DNA of 64,000 nucleotides, from assembly GCA_030068075.1 (NCBI GenBank), contig CM057826.1, positions 67,677,312-67,741,311 of the forward strand, given 5' to 3'. The notes under the pieces were generated by a model, which worked only from the letters and a program-made list of their open reading frames with translations, made no database searches and was not told the DNA's origin. This DNA comes from Paguma larvata. Taxonomy: Eukaryota > Chordata > Mammalia > Carnivora > Viverridae. Shown here piece by piece: positions 47,994 through 60,969 of the stretch (position 1 is the first letter of the stretch; each line of letters starts with the position of its first letter). A program made the position numbers and the translations under genes.

Positions 47994-48014
47994 TAAAAAA
48001 AAAAAAAAAAAAAA
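47994..48014 (+). repeat. Poly(A) run without an attached retroposon
   Basis: A run of about 19-20 A bases in unique-looking sequence. No SINE or L1 body was recognised immediately upstream. Confidence 0.85.
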
Positions 48015-49766
48015 GTAATGCATTCTCCTTCCCGACAGGAAAAATGGCAGGGAGTGGCCTGCTGACATTAATCTTTGCTTTGGTGTAACCCACACCTCAC
48101 CCCAGCCTTGTTGACCTTCGAACATTATTGAAAGATTAATAGGTTGTGCCTTCCCTACCTCTTCTTGAAGATCTCTTCAGCTGTTAGTTAACTCACATTG
48201 TGATCCTGGATGCATTTTCAAAACAAGTAAGCATGCAGGGGAAGAAACAAAAAGAAACCCTAACAAGCATTCTGGATTATGCTCATATCAAGAGGACTTC
48301 ATCCTTTCCTGTCAAACCAACACTGATAAATTATTCAAGAAAAAGCCTCATACCAAAAATAATTTTCCTTTTTTATATTACTTTATTTTTCATATTATAT
48401 TAGGTATGCATTACATACAATGATATTCCATTTAAAATTAAATCCCTCCTTTTTCCTTTTACATTTTCTTTCATTTTCAAATTGTATTTCAAACTGTTCC
48501 AAGATTGCTGGGTAAGATTCAGCTCCTTTTGTCAGCAGGAATAACTCTAATAGTTGTAAAGTGACAGAGAAGAACTTTAGAAAATAACATTTGCAAGTCA
48601 AAAAGAATGTCTTATTGTTTACTGTTGATTATTCATGCTTTCTTTCCATTCTATCATTTAAATATAGATAGCTTTTATTGTTTCTAACTAAATAGTACTA
48701 AATTGCTAAGTCTTCTATTGTTGCAAATTTCCCTTGTTTATGTGTCCATCTTGAAAGTTGTTTCCTTTCACTTCTAATTCTCTATTTTTATTCCTGGAGT
48801 TCCTCACTACTAGACTGACATACCTACTGTTGTACTTAGCAAATATTGTATTCATTTTTTTTCTTCTCAGTAATGATCGTAATTTCTCACCAAAATTTTG
48901 GTGTTTAATTGCAGCTTTTTCTATTTCTACATGCTTTTTTTTTTTTTTTGCTTAACAGCAAAGACTTTCTTCCCTATTTCCTAGGCCATCCTAAGACTGC
49001 ATCTACATAACCTTGAAGTAAAAGGCTGAACAATAGCAATGCTTATCACTCTGCCTTAACATAATAGGCTACAAAATCTCAAATCTTTTGAGAAGGACTT
49101 AAGACATTTCTTCAAGCTAATACTCCCATAACCAATTCGTAGGCCAACTTTAGCTTTGTTAATATAAGAGTTTTTTTTTTAATTAAGAAACCTTTAACCT
49201 CTGTTTAAAAGACAAATGAACCAATTTCTATTTGCTTGCCTCTAAACTTTCTTATACCTCCAAATGTATATATGTTGTTGCACTAAATTAATTATTATTT
49301 ATAAATAAATACTAAATTTCTATATTTAACTGAATTATTAACTGAAATATTAACTTTCCTACTTTCTTGAGTTAATTTTAACATTTCTACAGTGTAGTGC
49401 TTAATTTTAATTTTAATTAGCTGTTTTTAACATTAATCTTGTGAAGGAGGCCTATTATAGATGAAGAAGTTTGTCCCAAAGCACACAATCATTTTTGAGA
49501 GTTTTTATCTTTAACCCTCATTGCTTCGTGTCCTTGAGTATGCATTCTAAGCATTTGTTTTCCTTATCCTGTGCTGTATTATAAATAGAATTTTTATTAA
49601 ATATTATCAGTGACAACTAGATCCAAAGGGGACTGCAGCGAAAGCCAAGATAATTGCAGTAATACTAGGTTTCCAGTATCCTACAATTTCCTAGTGTTTA
49701 AAATTTCCTGAAAATAGATGTCTTGAGTAGTAGTGAGTTCTCTATTACAAGAATTATTCAAGCTGA

Positions 49767-49871
49767 GGGGCACCTAGCTGGCTCAGTCAGTGGAGCATGC
49801 TACTCTTGATCTTGGGATCGTGGTTTGGGGCCCCACACTGAGTGTAAAGATCACTTTTCAAATTTTAAAAA
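49767..49871 (+). mobile_element. Short tRNA-derived carnivore SINE
   Basis: Short form starting ggggcacctagctggctcag. It has an 18-bp target duplication with one mismatch, aagaattattcaagctga, at 49749-49766 and 49872-49889. Confidence 0.93.
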
Positions 49872-49989
49872 AAGAATTATTCGAGCTGAGATAATCTCTT
49901 TAGGAGAATGTGGAAAGACAGAAGCACTGAGTAAGGAGTTGACCTATATGATGTTTAAATTTCTTCTAATCCTGTGATTTATTCCAGAC

Positions 49990-50340
49990 TGGTCTTATGT
50001 TTTGTTTCATTCAGTAGATGTTCACTGTATAGCTGCTGGCTGGGTGCTGTGGAAGGTGCAGAGTTGAAGAGGAAGTTTGCTTTTTAACATGAGAAGGAAG
50101 ATAGTAACAGTGAGAAGTTTTCTAACAAATTAAGCAATACGATGAGGTCAAATAAAAAAAATGGGCCCTACGAGATAAAGGGGCTTGGGGGGGCCGATCA
50201 TCAGGGATTGAAATCATGAGGAAGTGTCTGTAGTGGAAGAGGCATGGGCGGACAGAGATGAGAAGGAAGGGCATCTGAGGTAGTACAGTCCCAGGAAAGG
50301 CTCAGAGCAAGAACAGGTGTCTGAATGGATGAGTTTGTAT
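49990..50340. mobile_element. Ancient L2/MIR-like repeat
   Basis: Starts tttcattcagtagatgttca with ctgctggctgggtgctgtgg and ends with the aggaaaggctcagagcaaga segment, in the usual order of this old repeat. Low confidence on family. Confidence 0.45.
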
Positions 50341-50611
50341 GCGTTGGTTAATCTAAAGAAAGAACAGAAATCATCCAAAGTGATTACGTGCACACACGGG
50401 CAAATTTTGAAGAAACCTTATGAAAATATTCTAGTTGAAAATTCAGGGTAAGTTCCAACTTTCATCTCAACTTTTCCTGTCTTATTCACCATTCCCATGG
50501 TAACAACTTCACTTAACATATATAAAAGGAAACACCACTTTGGATTCTAACTACTAATCAAGTATCCAGTTCAATCGAAAGAAATCGAATGTAAACTTTC
50601 ATGACAATAAT

Positions 50612-50780
50612 CATAATGATAGAACAGTTAACATTTTTTGGGTGTTTTCTGTAGGCATTATTTAATCCCCTTAACACCCCCTTTAGATTGTACCGTTAAT
50701 ATTCAGGCCTACAGATGTGGAAACTAAGGCCCAGGTTCACTTAGTTTGTAAGTAGTGGTATGGTGTGGATTTAATATCAA
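50612..50780 (+). mobile_element. MIR-family SINE (MIRb-like)
   Basis: Contains gttaacattttttgggtgtt, gcattatttaatccccttaa and gatgtggaaactaaggccca, in MIRb order. Confidence 0.75.
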
Positions 50781-51203
50781 ATCAGCCTCTTGCATAATCA
50801 CTCACAGGTCAGTGGTGTGCTTAAAAGTATTTATTACTAAGAAAGCTTTGCTAGATTTTCCCAGTTGTCAGAGCTTAAAAAGTATAACTGAATCCCATGC
50901 CACCATGTTTGTCCATCTGTGGACACACACTGTCACAAAACTACCCCATAAGATCTAATTACATAGTTACAGAACTTAATAGCTTTAATGTGCTTATTCA
51001 CTGTAAGTTTGTTATGCGATCACCAAGTATCAGCTGCATGCTGTGATGAAACGTTCGCTAGCCGGAAGGTGGAGACTCTCATTGATGTTCAGTGTGTAAT
51101 CATGTATTCAACAAATATTTTCTTAATAATTTCAATACTATATATAATTCTTCATGAATAAAAATATTTCTTTCATCTCTTACCTAAATTATTCCCCAGA
51201 ATT

Positions 51204-51407
51204 GGCGACTGGGTGACTCCGGCAGTTAAGCGTCTGACTTCAGCTCAGGTCATGATCTCCCAGTTCATGAGTGCAAGCCCTGCATGGAGCGTCCGCTGTC
51301 AGCACAGAGCCTGCTTTGGATCCTCTGTGCCCTTTCTCTCTCTGCCCCTCCCCTGCTCTCTCTCTCTGTCTCTCTCTTTCTCTCAAAATAAATAAACTTT
51401 AAAAAAA
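51204..51407 (+). mobile_element. SINEC_Fc-like SINE, diverged head
   Basis: Reads ggcgactgggtgactccgg, then the usual core, a CT-rich body and ataaataaacttt tail. Approximate target duplications taaattattcccc / taaatttcccctcc. Confidence 0.9.
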
Positions 51408-51409
51408 AT

Positions 51410-54400
51410 TAAATTTCCCCTCCAAATTTATGAAGGAAGCAAAAATATTATTGCTCTTTTTTAGTAGAGGAGAAAAGTTGAGCCCACACAGGTTTTAATT
51501 AATTAGCAAAGCCGGAACTAAAATCTCCTGCTTCAAATCATTTACTAAATTATGTGCAGATAACTCCTCAAATGTCTCTGGTTTTCATATAGAAGTATGT
51601 CTTTTCATTGAAAGAGTCTTTAAAAGCAATTTTAGCCAATACTAATTGACATAATTTCATAGTAGCTTTTTAAAAATACAGATATTTCTAGAGATATACC
51701 ATTGTCAGAAATGTAAGCAATTGTTCTCTTCTTTGAGTTCATCTCCCCTGAACCTGAGCTCAGAGGTTCCTGGGGCCTCAGTGTCATCATCTGTCTCAGG
51801 TGCCCATTCCTTTCCTTCCCTTAGGAGAGAGCCTCTTCCAAGAATGTTCTTTGAAAAGTCAGGATGGACTCTCTCTTCGGTGCGGCTTTGCCTTCTACCT
51901 CCTCTGTGCCCTTTACTTTTAGAGCTCCCTGTTTTCTGAGATATCATGAAAAGGAGGAGTAGAAGGGGAGAAAAAAGAAACTAGCAACTGCATCTCTTCC
52001 TTCTAAAGCATCAAACCGCATCTCCCCTACTTGTAAGTGTTCTCTAGGGTTTCACCTTCTCTTTGAAACGATTTTACCCTCCCCAGCTGATGTTTGACTA
52101 AATATTTTTTCATTATTTGCTGGCAAATGAGCCTACGTAAGATACTTGGCATCTAATTTATTTTAAAACAAAACAAAAACATTTAGTTTCCCTTTAGAAA
52201 GTGATAGTAGCACTCATAATAAAATATAAATTGAACATTAAAATAATTGATTTTGTTGCATGTTTGTCACTAGTTAGCCTCACATCACTATATCCACTAA
52301 CACTGATAGGATAGAGCTTCACGGATTTCAGAGAGGGTCTTTCTCTTTTCATTAGCAGGACTTCCTTATAGTAATAGCAGCTTTCCATGATCAACCTTTT
52401 GGTTTACTTGAGTTCAATTTATATAGGAAAGAAAAGAATAATACATGATTTTTCTCTTTATTTACCAGCTTTCAAAATATTAATTATGTTTCCATCATCC
52501 TCCAAAGGTGCCAGTTGAATGATCTTTATAAACTCCACAATCCCTTGCAGTCAGTTTGTCCTTTCTCTGGTAATGGAAGCTTCTTCAGGTTGATTCCCAT
52601 GCGCCTTTCATATAGACTGATTATGTCAAGATACAACAGGCTCACTTCGTGCATTTCATATTCGAGACATGGCATCAGCTGCTTTTCTAAAGAACTCTGG
52701 TTCTTTGAGTGAATTGCTTTTTTTTTTAATTTAGAAAATTTCATCCTTTAAAGTCTTCGCTGCAATCTGAATCTTATGTTACTATGTAAGATTCTCCTTT
52801 TTTCCTCCAGGTTAAAACTCATTCTGTATTTCATCACAAGTTCAACCTTCCCATTACAACTCAGCATCCTTATTTAGGGATTCCCAACACTAGAGACTTT
52901 TAGTTCCTTGTATCCAACACTTTCTGCATCTTACCTGCATGTTCTGTTTTTGGAGAAGTTAGAGGTGGGACTTAGAAGGGAGGAGTAGTTTTACATTTTA
53001 GCTACTCCATCACCTTTTTGGAGATTTCCTTCTGATTTTGTTTGTCTCTGATTTATTTGCTGAATTTGTTTTAAGGAAGTGCTAATATTAGACTTCTTGA
53101 ATCCTTTTGGATGTAAGTAGGCAATCATTCAAACTGTATGGTCTTCTATAATCTCATTCAGGGCTTTCATACTTTCTTGTCCTTCAGTGAAAAATACACT
53201 TTGCATTTAAAATGCTTGTTGGGCTCTCACTAAATTGATTGTATCACTCACCAGAATAACCAGGAGCTGACACTGCTTGTGGTTCGACTTGTCCTTCAAC
53301 ATATAGGTAAGAACTACATCTGTGAGTCAGTGACCTGCTCAGGAGTAGAAAATGATGGATTTCTTTGCTACAAAATGGTCAGCATCCTTCTTCGGGTAGC
53401 AGATGCCAGTCTTCCTATGCTCATCACATCCCACATGTTGCTTTTATTGTCTATGAAATAAGGGTTTAGTGTGCTTCTGTCTCATATCTTTAGGAGTAAG
53501 AGAATCAAACAGATTCTCTTGATGATTGATTTCACCTTAGATAGCTACTAAATGGAACTTTCTCCTCAGAGAAAAAGGTAGTTTTGTTAATTTCCTAATT
53601 TGGTAAATCCAGTGTACTTTGAACTTAAATATTAAACTGTTCATTTTAACGCTTATCCTAAAACATTTCCTTGGGTTTATAAGACTCAGTCACCTAAAAT
53701 TTATCTGTCAAATGTGTTCCTTTTCTTGGGTTTATCTGCATGACATTAAATAAATAGTTTGAACTTTTCAACTTTTCAAACAATTGTGTGGAGCTGACGT
53801 GGCTGATCCAGCCTGTGTGTGTCTGTGCACAGTGTGTGCTGAGTGCCTGAAAGCCACTTGTCTTTCACGACGAATGACTGGATGTGGGCAGAGAAAAGGA
53901 GATTTTAAAAATTGGAAATAAGAAGTAAACAAAATTGTGTCTGTCTTCAGGGAGTTAGGGTACTTTTCTATTTGTTCTGTAATGTAGCGTTTCAAAATGA
54001 ACTATCTTTATACTGATAGAATATAAAAATTGCTTGCCACAATACTTTATATAGTAAATAATTCTTAGAAGCAAAAATAAAAAAAATTAGTAGAAAACTA
54101 GCTAAGTACTGTCTGATGATTGAATGACAATTTTTAATCATCTCCCTTTCTTTCTTAGATGAAATTTCCCCGTTTTTCCCCTTCCTACTGTCTCCTTCAC
54201 ATTTCTGTCTAGGAGCTTCTCCAAGAAAGCAGTTTTGCTTTGAAGATATTGTATTTCCTCTCATAAAGGATTCTTCTGTTCTTTTAGATTTAAAATCACA
54301 ATAATACCCTGGTAGCCTCCCTCCCCTTCCCTGCCCTCTGTCTATTTGAGAATCTCTCTGAAGTCAGCCTTGGAAAGTCAGATTTGGAGATTGGAAGTCC

Positions 54401-56640
54401 AGAGCTGCTTCTCTGGTGTAGTGAGGACGGGACAGGCGTGCAGGAAGCAGCTCATGACCAAGCTGAAATCATCCAGCATGACATTCCGAATGTGCCTGAG
54501 GAGAAGATATTTGAGATTTTAAATGATGTATATCCTAGAGTAACCAAAACCTTCTTTCAAATGAATGAGAATAATATATATAATTACTCATATATAATAG
54601 CATACGATTCAAGCCAGTTTTGAACAGCAATAAGGAACTTAACATTTCAGCTCTACAAAATAAACGAAGAGTTTGAAATTCAATCAGTCCTATTTTATGT
54701 TGAGGCAAATGTACTTGGCTTTTTCTGAGAATCATACCTTCTGCTCTGGTTTACATAGGAAATCGCCTGAAATCCTTTAAAGCATTCATTTTCAACTTTG
54801 CCATCACAACACACCTTGCAATCAAGGTTTGGAAAGGATTTACTTTCTAAAGAATTATAAATTAGAACAAATTTAGTAATTTCTTCTTTTCACTAGCTTG
54901 GATTCTGGTAAAATTTTCTTGAGCAGCAAAGGAGGGGTGACTAGCAATCATGCTGAAATTTGCACATAATTTATGCATTCTTTGTTGTCACAGCTTTTGG
55001 CATATGGTACTTACCAGTATACTGTTATTAATTATTTACATGCCTGTGACATGTGTTCTTATGAAAGCCAGTCACCTTCACCAAATACGCATATTCCCCC
55101 AAATTTCTATCGTGTTCTTTTACCTCAACAACATTTTGGGGCTAGAGCACATTTAGGGAATGCACATGAGTATGTACTATGTGTGTCACTATTACCCATA
55201 ATATTCATCATTCTCTGGAGGAAAACACAGACTCTAGAGCTGGGGGCCGTTGAGGACAAACGGCACAAGCCTGAAGAAAGACCCTCTCCTCTACACCCAC
55301 AAAGGTACAAAAGGCTATGCCTCTCCGCATTATGCTGCTTTTCTCATGCAACTCATGCCTCATCCTCTTGCTAGATTGTTGATATGAAACACTCTACTCA
55401 TTCAGATTTGTGAAAAAATATAATTTTTAAATTCCTATTCAAGGAAGTGGTCTTTATTTTTAATAGCCTATGTAGCATATACTTTTACATTTGTTATTTT
55501 AAGATACAACATTTAAATTAGACACCTACTATAATTTCTTGTGGTTTCCTGGATATGGAAAGGCTCTTGAAAACATTTTTTTACATGCAGTGGGTTCTAC
55601 AAATATTTACCTCCGTTTTTCAACTTGAGGAAACCAGTTGAAAATTGTAGAATTAGACTTCAGGGCTGTGTAGTATATTTTCCAACTATTACAAATCTAT
55701 CTAAATCTACAACCTGCTAGGAAAGATCGAATCCCTTCCAGCTTGTGATGGTAATAAATGATTTGTGTGGACTTGAGTCTGTCTCACAAATGCATTTAAT
55801 ATTTCTGAACCGAGCTCCTGTTCTGCGCCAGGCAGGTTTCTAACTGTGCGTGTTCAGTCCACTGATTGACTGACTGAGAGCCAAATTATTCTCGCTAACA
55901 CATACTCAATTCCCAACTACTAACAGAAAAGATGGACTCCAGGGCCAAAATTGGACCCTCACTAACAAAGCTTGCTTTCTGCCGCTAGTAATACTTACAC
56001 AATGAATGAAAATTCAGTGACCTATATTCTTCCATTTAAATCCTTAAAAATTTAAATTAAAACTTTGTCAACAGTAATTCTAACCATACTGAGGCAAAAA
56101 AGAGTGTTCCCTGCAATCTGGCAGCACTAAATGTAATTCATAACTATCAAAAATCCGTTTTCTCTGCATAACTTTAAAGAACGCTCCTGATGTCTTGAAA
56201 ATTCCATGCAATTTTCTTTAAAAGTTGGTTTGGAATGCCACTGTGCATCTTGAAGCCCACATACAGTGAGTTAAATTACAGCAATAGCATATTTCTCAAG
56301 CACCATATAGTTGCAAATCCTTTATCCTGAAGTACATAGTGAAGGATTTTCTCCTTGAACAGTGAAGGAAGTTGAACTTTGGGGTTGTTTCAATTTAACA
56401 CATGATGTGCTGCACACTTAAAGCTGTGTTTTGCCTTTCTTACTTTTTCTTCTTTATTCATCCCCACTTCCCGTAAAAGGAATTAACTATATAATGCTGA
56501 TTATAAAACTGGATCCGTATTATCACTTTTCTCAAAGCATCCTTTCCCCACACTGCCATATGTAAGACTTACTTTTCAGGGGGTTAATCTAAATGCAGAG
56601 TAGAAGCCTGTTTATTCTTCACCCACCATTTCTATCACTT
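51410..56640. other. Intronic sequence without recent repeats
   Basis: 5.2 kb without SINE or young L1. It holds the possible coding remnant at 52.5-53.2 kb and an unrecognised 79-codon + frame at 54384-54623 that contains an EEKIFEILNDVYPRVTKTFF segment. Confidence 0.45.
52526..53190 (-). pseudogene. Possible decayed minus-strand coding remnant, unidentified
   Basis: One minus-strand frame can be followed for about 220 codons with five stops. It gives charged, helix-like text: ESMKALNEIIEDHTV*MIAYL, HPKGFKKSNISTSLKQIQQI, and, after 52744, SSLEKQLMPCLEYEMHEVSL then LLYLDIISLYERRMGINL. The consistent frame suggests an old pseudogene without frameshifts. Five stops in 220 codons is only about half the chance rate, so the case is weak. 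No gene is named. Confidence 0.3.
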
Positions 56641-56649
56641 CTTTATAGC

Positions 56650-56910
56650 TACTGCTGGTCTCTTCTGACTCAGTAAATGGTTTTGCTGTTCACCTTGTTA
56701 TTCCAGTGGAAACTTAGGTGTCCCTGATGCCTCACTTTTCTTTATACCTCTCATCACATCCATTAATAACCCGGGGCAGCCCTACCCTTGAAATATATCT
56801 CAAATAAAGCCAGCTCTACTGATACCAGCCACTTAATTGTTTTTCCTATTTGTCTTCTTATCTTATAGTCTGTTTATCACAGAGCAGCTACAGTGAACCT
56901 TCTAAAAAAA
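56650..56910. mobile_element. Possible L2 LINE fragment
   Basis: The stretch ending tatcacagagcagctacagt with gaaccttctaaaaaaattc resembles part of antisense L2. Very diverged. Confidence 0.35.
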
Positions 56911-57660
56911 TTCTTGAATTAAAGAACAAATTAAAATGTTATTAAAATTAATTTGTTCATGACTTTAGCATTATGCTGTTTGTCCTGGGTTATAGACCTA
57001 AAATCATAAGAAACACTAAAAATTAAATGTTCGGATGCTTTGCCTACCGTGAGATCTTACTGCATTCAACTGAACATTTAGGCTTTTAGCCATCATAGAC
57101 CACCATTGGCACAGTGTATTCAGAAGGATGAGGATGGGAACCTCTGCTTGCCAGAGGACACTCCTCTTCTCTAGGAGACCTTGCACAGTCAATGCCACAG
57201 CTCACCCAGAAGTCAGGGAAGCATTTTCTTTCACCACCAGATGAAAGCTCAAGTGAAAGGAGATGAGTTTTACATAGTGTGGGTACAGGCACTGCCCTGG
57301 CTTAGAAGCTTCATACCCTCACAAATCAATATCTCTACTAATGGTCAACAGGTATAGCATCTAGCGTCCCTGCAAGTTACATGGATTGTTATGAGAATGA
57401 CTGCAGTAAAGGAATCCAAAACAGTGGTGTCCTCATCAGGTATTTATAGTTCTCTTAAACCACACAGATGCCATCTACCAATTAGCTGTCATTGTTACTA
57501 TAAGCAGTGTTGCCTAGTAACATGGTTAATATACCACTTGAGGGGAACAGATCTAGGAAGTTAACCAAAGGTCAGCTTTTCATTCAGAAAGGGACAAGCT
57601 TGTTAGCTCTTTACCCACTGTAGGATTTTTAAATCAGCTTTAGATTTGACATTAATTTTA

Positions 57661-58449
57661 TTTTTATCTTTTTATTTATTTATTTTTATTTAAATTCTAG
57701 TTAGCATATAGTGGATGTAGTATTGGTTTCAGGAGTAAAATTTAGGGATTCGTCTCTTACATGTAACACCCAGTGTCCATCACAACAAGCACCCTCCTTA
57801 AGCCCATTGCCCATTTGGCCCATCCCCTTCCCAACCTCCCCTCCAGCAAACTTCAGTTTGTTGTCTGTAGTTAAGAGTCTCTTATGGTTTGCCTGCCTCT
57901 CTTTCTGACTTACTCTGCTTAGCGTAATATACTCAAGCTCTATCTATGACATTGCAAATGGCAAAATACCATTCGTTTTTGATGGCTCAGTAATATCCCC
58001 CCCATATATATCCAATATATTTATATATATACACACACCACATCTTCTTTATCTGTTCATCAGTCAATGGACATTTGGGCTCTTTCCATAATTTGGCCAT
58101 TGTTGATAAGGCTTCTGTAAACAGCCAGGTGCATGTGTCCCTTCAAATCAGTGTATTTGTATCCTGTGGATAAATACATAGTAGTGCAGTTGCTGGGTCT
58201 AGAGTAGTTCAATTTTTAGCTTTTTGAGGAACCTCCCTACTGGTTTCCAGAGTGGCCACACCAGTTTGCATTCCCACCAACAGTGTAAGAGTGTCACCCT
58301 TTCTCTGCATCCTCGCCAACATCTATTGTTTCTTGTTTTGTTAATTTTAGCCACTCTTGACAGGTATGAGGTAATATCGTATCATGACTTTGATTTGCAT
58401 TTTTCTGATAATAAGTGATGTTGAGCATCTTTTCATGCCCGATTTGGCC
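57661..58449 (-). mobile_element. 5'-truncated carnivore L1 (3' end)
   Basis: The minus strand carries the end of ORF2 in degraded form. Landmarks read on + include ggacatttgggctctttcca near 58071 and gcattcccaccaacagtg near 58269. The carnivore L1 3' UTR follows, then an (AAATA)n tail marked by the T-rich start at 57661. A 9-bp target duplication ttaatttta flanks it (57652-57660, 58450-58458). A local TA-rich repeat lies at about 58000-58035. Open frames inside are remnants. Confidence 0.88.
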
Positions 58450-59610
58450 TTAATTTTAACATTATTTTATATTAGAGTGCAGACATTTAACTACCATATT
58501 TTCTTGCTTTCTCTGCCCAGCATTGTATTTTGTTTTTGTTTTTGTTTTTAAAGAAACAGACATTTTACTCCTAAAATTAAGGTGAAATGAGTAAGCCATT
58601 TGACAGGATGGTACTGCTGTCTTTACACCCCTCTGGTTCCAGCCTCTGGACTATTCTGGATCAGCTGGGCCTGGCCTCACTGGGGACTCTGAAACCTTAC
58701 ACATGGTCTAAACTTAGCAGCAGGTACAAACCCTTTTAGATTTCCATTTTGTTTTTGCATGAGAGAGAAAGCCTAGCCAACACCAGGTGGCAAAATCACT
58801 AAGAATATTGCTTGTGCCTAATGTATCAATCTGGTCCCAAGATGACACGACTAAATAGGAAAAAAAAGTCACTGAAAATTTGCCACTGTAGCAATTTACT
58901 TGGTACTGTTGGGAAGACCTGTCAACAGGCACCTAGGATCCCCTAACCAGCACCATTTTCTTGGGGGAAAAAGCTGTCAGTTTTGTAAACATCTTTTAAA
59001 GCAGTTATTTCTATTATAAAATCTCTTGGGGCTAGGGATGGGATGAGGAGTCAAGATTGGAAACTTCTAGTTAATACAATTATTAGTGGGAAAATATTGC
59101 AAGAATGTGTTATATAATGTGCTATAAATTCCATCTACTACTTTCCAGCTAGCTTTATTATGGGTTTTGAGAATGTGGAAGACAGAAATTTCATCCTATA
59201 GGATTCGGCTAAAAGATTATCAGGTTTGAGAGCCATAGCAGCCCTCAGAAAATGTTGATGTCTGTGAAGCTCCGACTTTTTGCAGAGGAGGAAACAGAAC
59301 CAGAAACAAGCTGTCCTCTTTCCTCAGCTGGACGCCTTTTTCTCCCACCGAGCACATGACTTCCCGCCTCCCACCGTCAGCCTTCTTTGGGAGACCTACC
59401 AGGCTTTCCTTTCCTCAGAATTGCAACAGGGGGTAGGAAATATATTGCTTGCTCAAGTAAATCATGTTATGTGATAACAGGATATTGTTTCTTTGGTGTA
59501 TTGATTTTAGAAATGTTCTTTATTCTTACATACATTAAGAAAATAATGTATAATTTCTTACCTGATAGATTAGGCAGGATGACATTGTTGTTAGTTTATT
59601 CAAGAATGAG

Positions 59611-59824
59611 GGGGGCCCCTGGGTGGCTCAGTCGGTTAGGCATCCGACTTCGGCTCGGGTCATGATCTCACAGTCTGTGAGTTCGAGCCCCGTGTCGGGC
59701 TCTGTGCTGCTGGCTCAGAGCCTGAAGCCTGCTTTGGATTCTGTATCTCCCTCTCTCTCTGCCCTTCCCCTGCTCATGCTCTGTCTCTTTGTCTCTCAAA
59801 AATAAATAAACATTAAAAAAAAAA
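59611..59824 (+). mobile_element. SINEC_Fc SINE
   Basis: Full-length copy with head gggggcccctgggtggctcag-like, intact B box and tail aataaataaacattaaaa. A short target duplication aagaatg occurs before and after it (59602-59608, 59825-59831). Confidence 0.95.
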
Positions 59825-59934
59825 AAGAATGGGAAACATTGTGTTCATGAAGCAAGATATGTGGGCCTTTTATGCAGAAATGTTTTAAAAATATAAGATC
59901 ACATACTAGGGTACCCAGTTCTTGAGTGATAGTT

Positions 59935-60680
59935 AGCTATGTACATAATATTTTAAAATTGCAGTTATTTTCTTTCAGTATTTTGAAATTATTAGTCCAC
60001 TATCTTCTGGCTTCCATTATATTGGAATTATATGACAATCATCATCCCTTTGTTAGCGATTCCTTTTTTCTTTGGAATGCTGATAATATGTTTTTTTTTT
60101 CTTTTAGCATTCTGCAGTTTTTCTACGATAGCTCTACTTATGTATTTCTTTTTATTTGTCATACTTAGAATTGTAGAGCATCCTGAATCTAAGGACTCAG
60201 TTCTTTAGTCAGTTTGGGGAAAGTTTCAATTATTATGTTCTCAAACATTGCCTTTCCTCCATTACCTCATTGCTTTTTTCTGGAGATTTCATTAATTTAA
60301 CTTAGTTCATCATATATTAAACTTTCTTGTCTGTTAATCTCTCTTTTATATTATTATCCATCCCTGGGTTATAAAGGATGCTGTCTTCACATCTGTCTTC
60401 CAATTAATTAATTTTTTCTTCAGCTCTGTCTAATTGCCTCTTTAAGCAGTCTGTCGCATTTTGAGTTTTGGTGATTGTAGTTTAAATTTGTAGAAATTCT
60501 TATTAATTTTTGTATAATCTTTGTGTTTTCAGTTTCCTTTTTATTACATTTATTACGTTTATTACATTTATGATCTTGTCATCTAAAATCTGAACTCCTT
60601 TGGGACTTAGTCTTGTTTGTTTTGTGTTTTAATCATGAGGTCCTTCTTGGGCTTTATCTGTAGAACTCCAGTGGGACTTG
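59935..60680. mobile_element. Probable ancient L1 fragment
   Basis: The phrases cttctggcttccattatatt, catactt-agaattgtagag-like text, and gaaagtttcaattattatgt...caaacattgcc are those of an old L1 segment common in mammals (tcttctggcttccat class). Strongly diverged. The frame at 59926-60168 belongs here. Confidence 0.55.
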
Positions 60681-60969
60681 GGCTAATGGATGTGCCTCCA
60701 AAGATCTGTGTTTTCTTCCACCAGGAGCTCTGGGGCACTACCAGTTTGGACAAATGAGTTTATTTCTTGGGTAGAGGTTTCCAAAGCAGGATTAAAGGGT
60801 ATCTCATAGTCCAAATTTATATGAAGGATGGTTTAGGACTTTAATTCTCAGGGGAGATAGTTTTTCCCCCCTCAGGCCTACATATCCATTAAACTCCAAC
60901 TACCAAGATTAGCAAGTCTTCTCCAGAATTGTGGCATTCTTCCTTAATTTGGGGGTCCTTAATTTTTTC

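Larger units (their letters stand above)
46860..49740. other. Intronic sequence, mostly unassigned
   Basis: Apart from the poly(A) run and an ancient L2/MIR-like fragment, nothing is recognised. The 86-codon minus frame at 47520-47780 overlaps no known signal. Confidence 0.45.

Noticed and set aside
51705..51947. Opposing 80- and 72-codon frames
   Set aside because: The two strands mirror each other in a Ser/Pro-rich stretch, a usual shadow effect, with no supporting signals.
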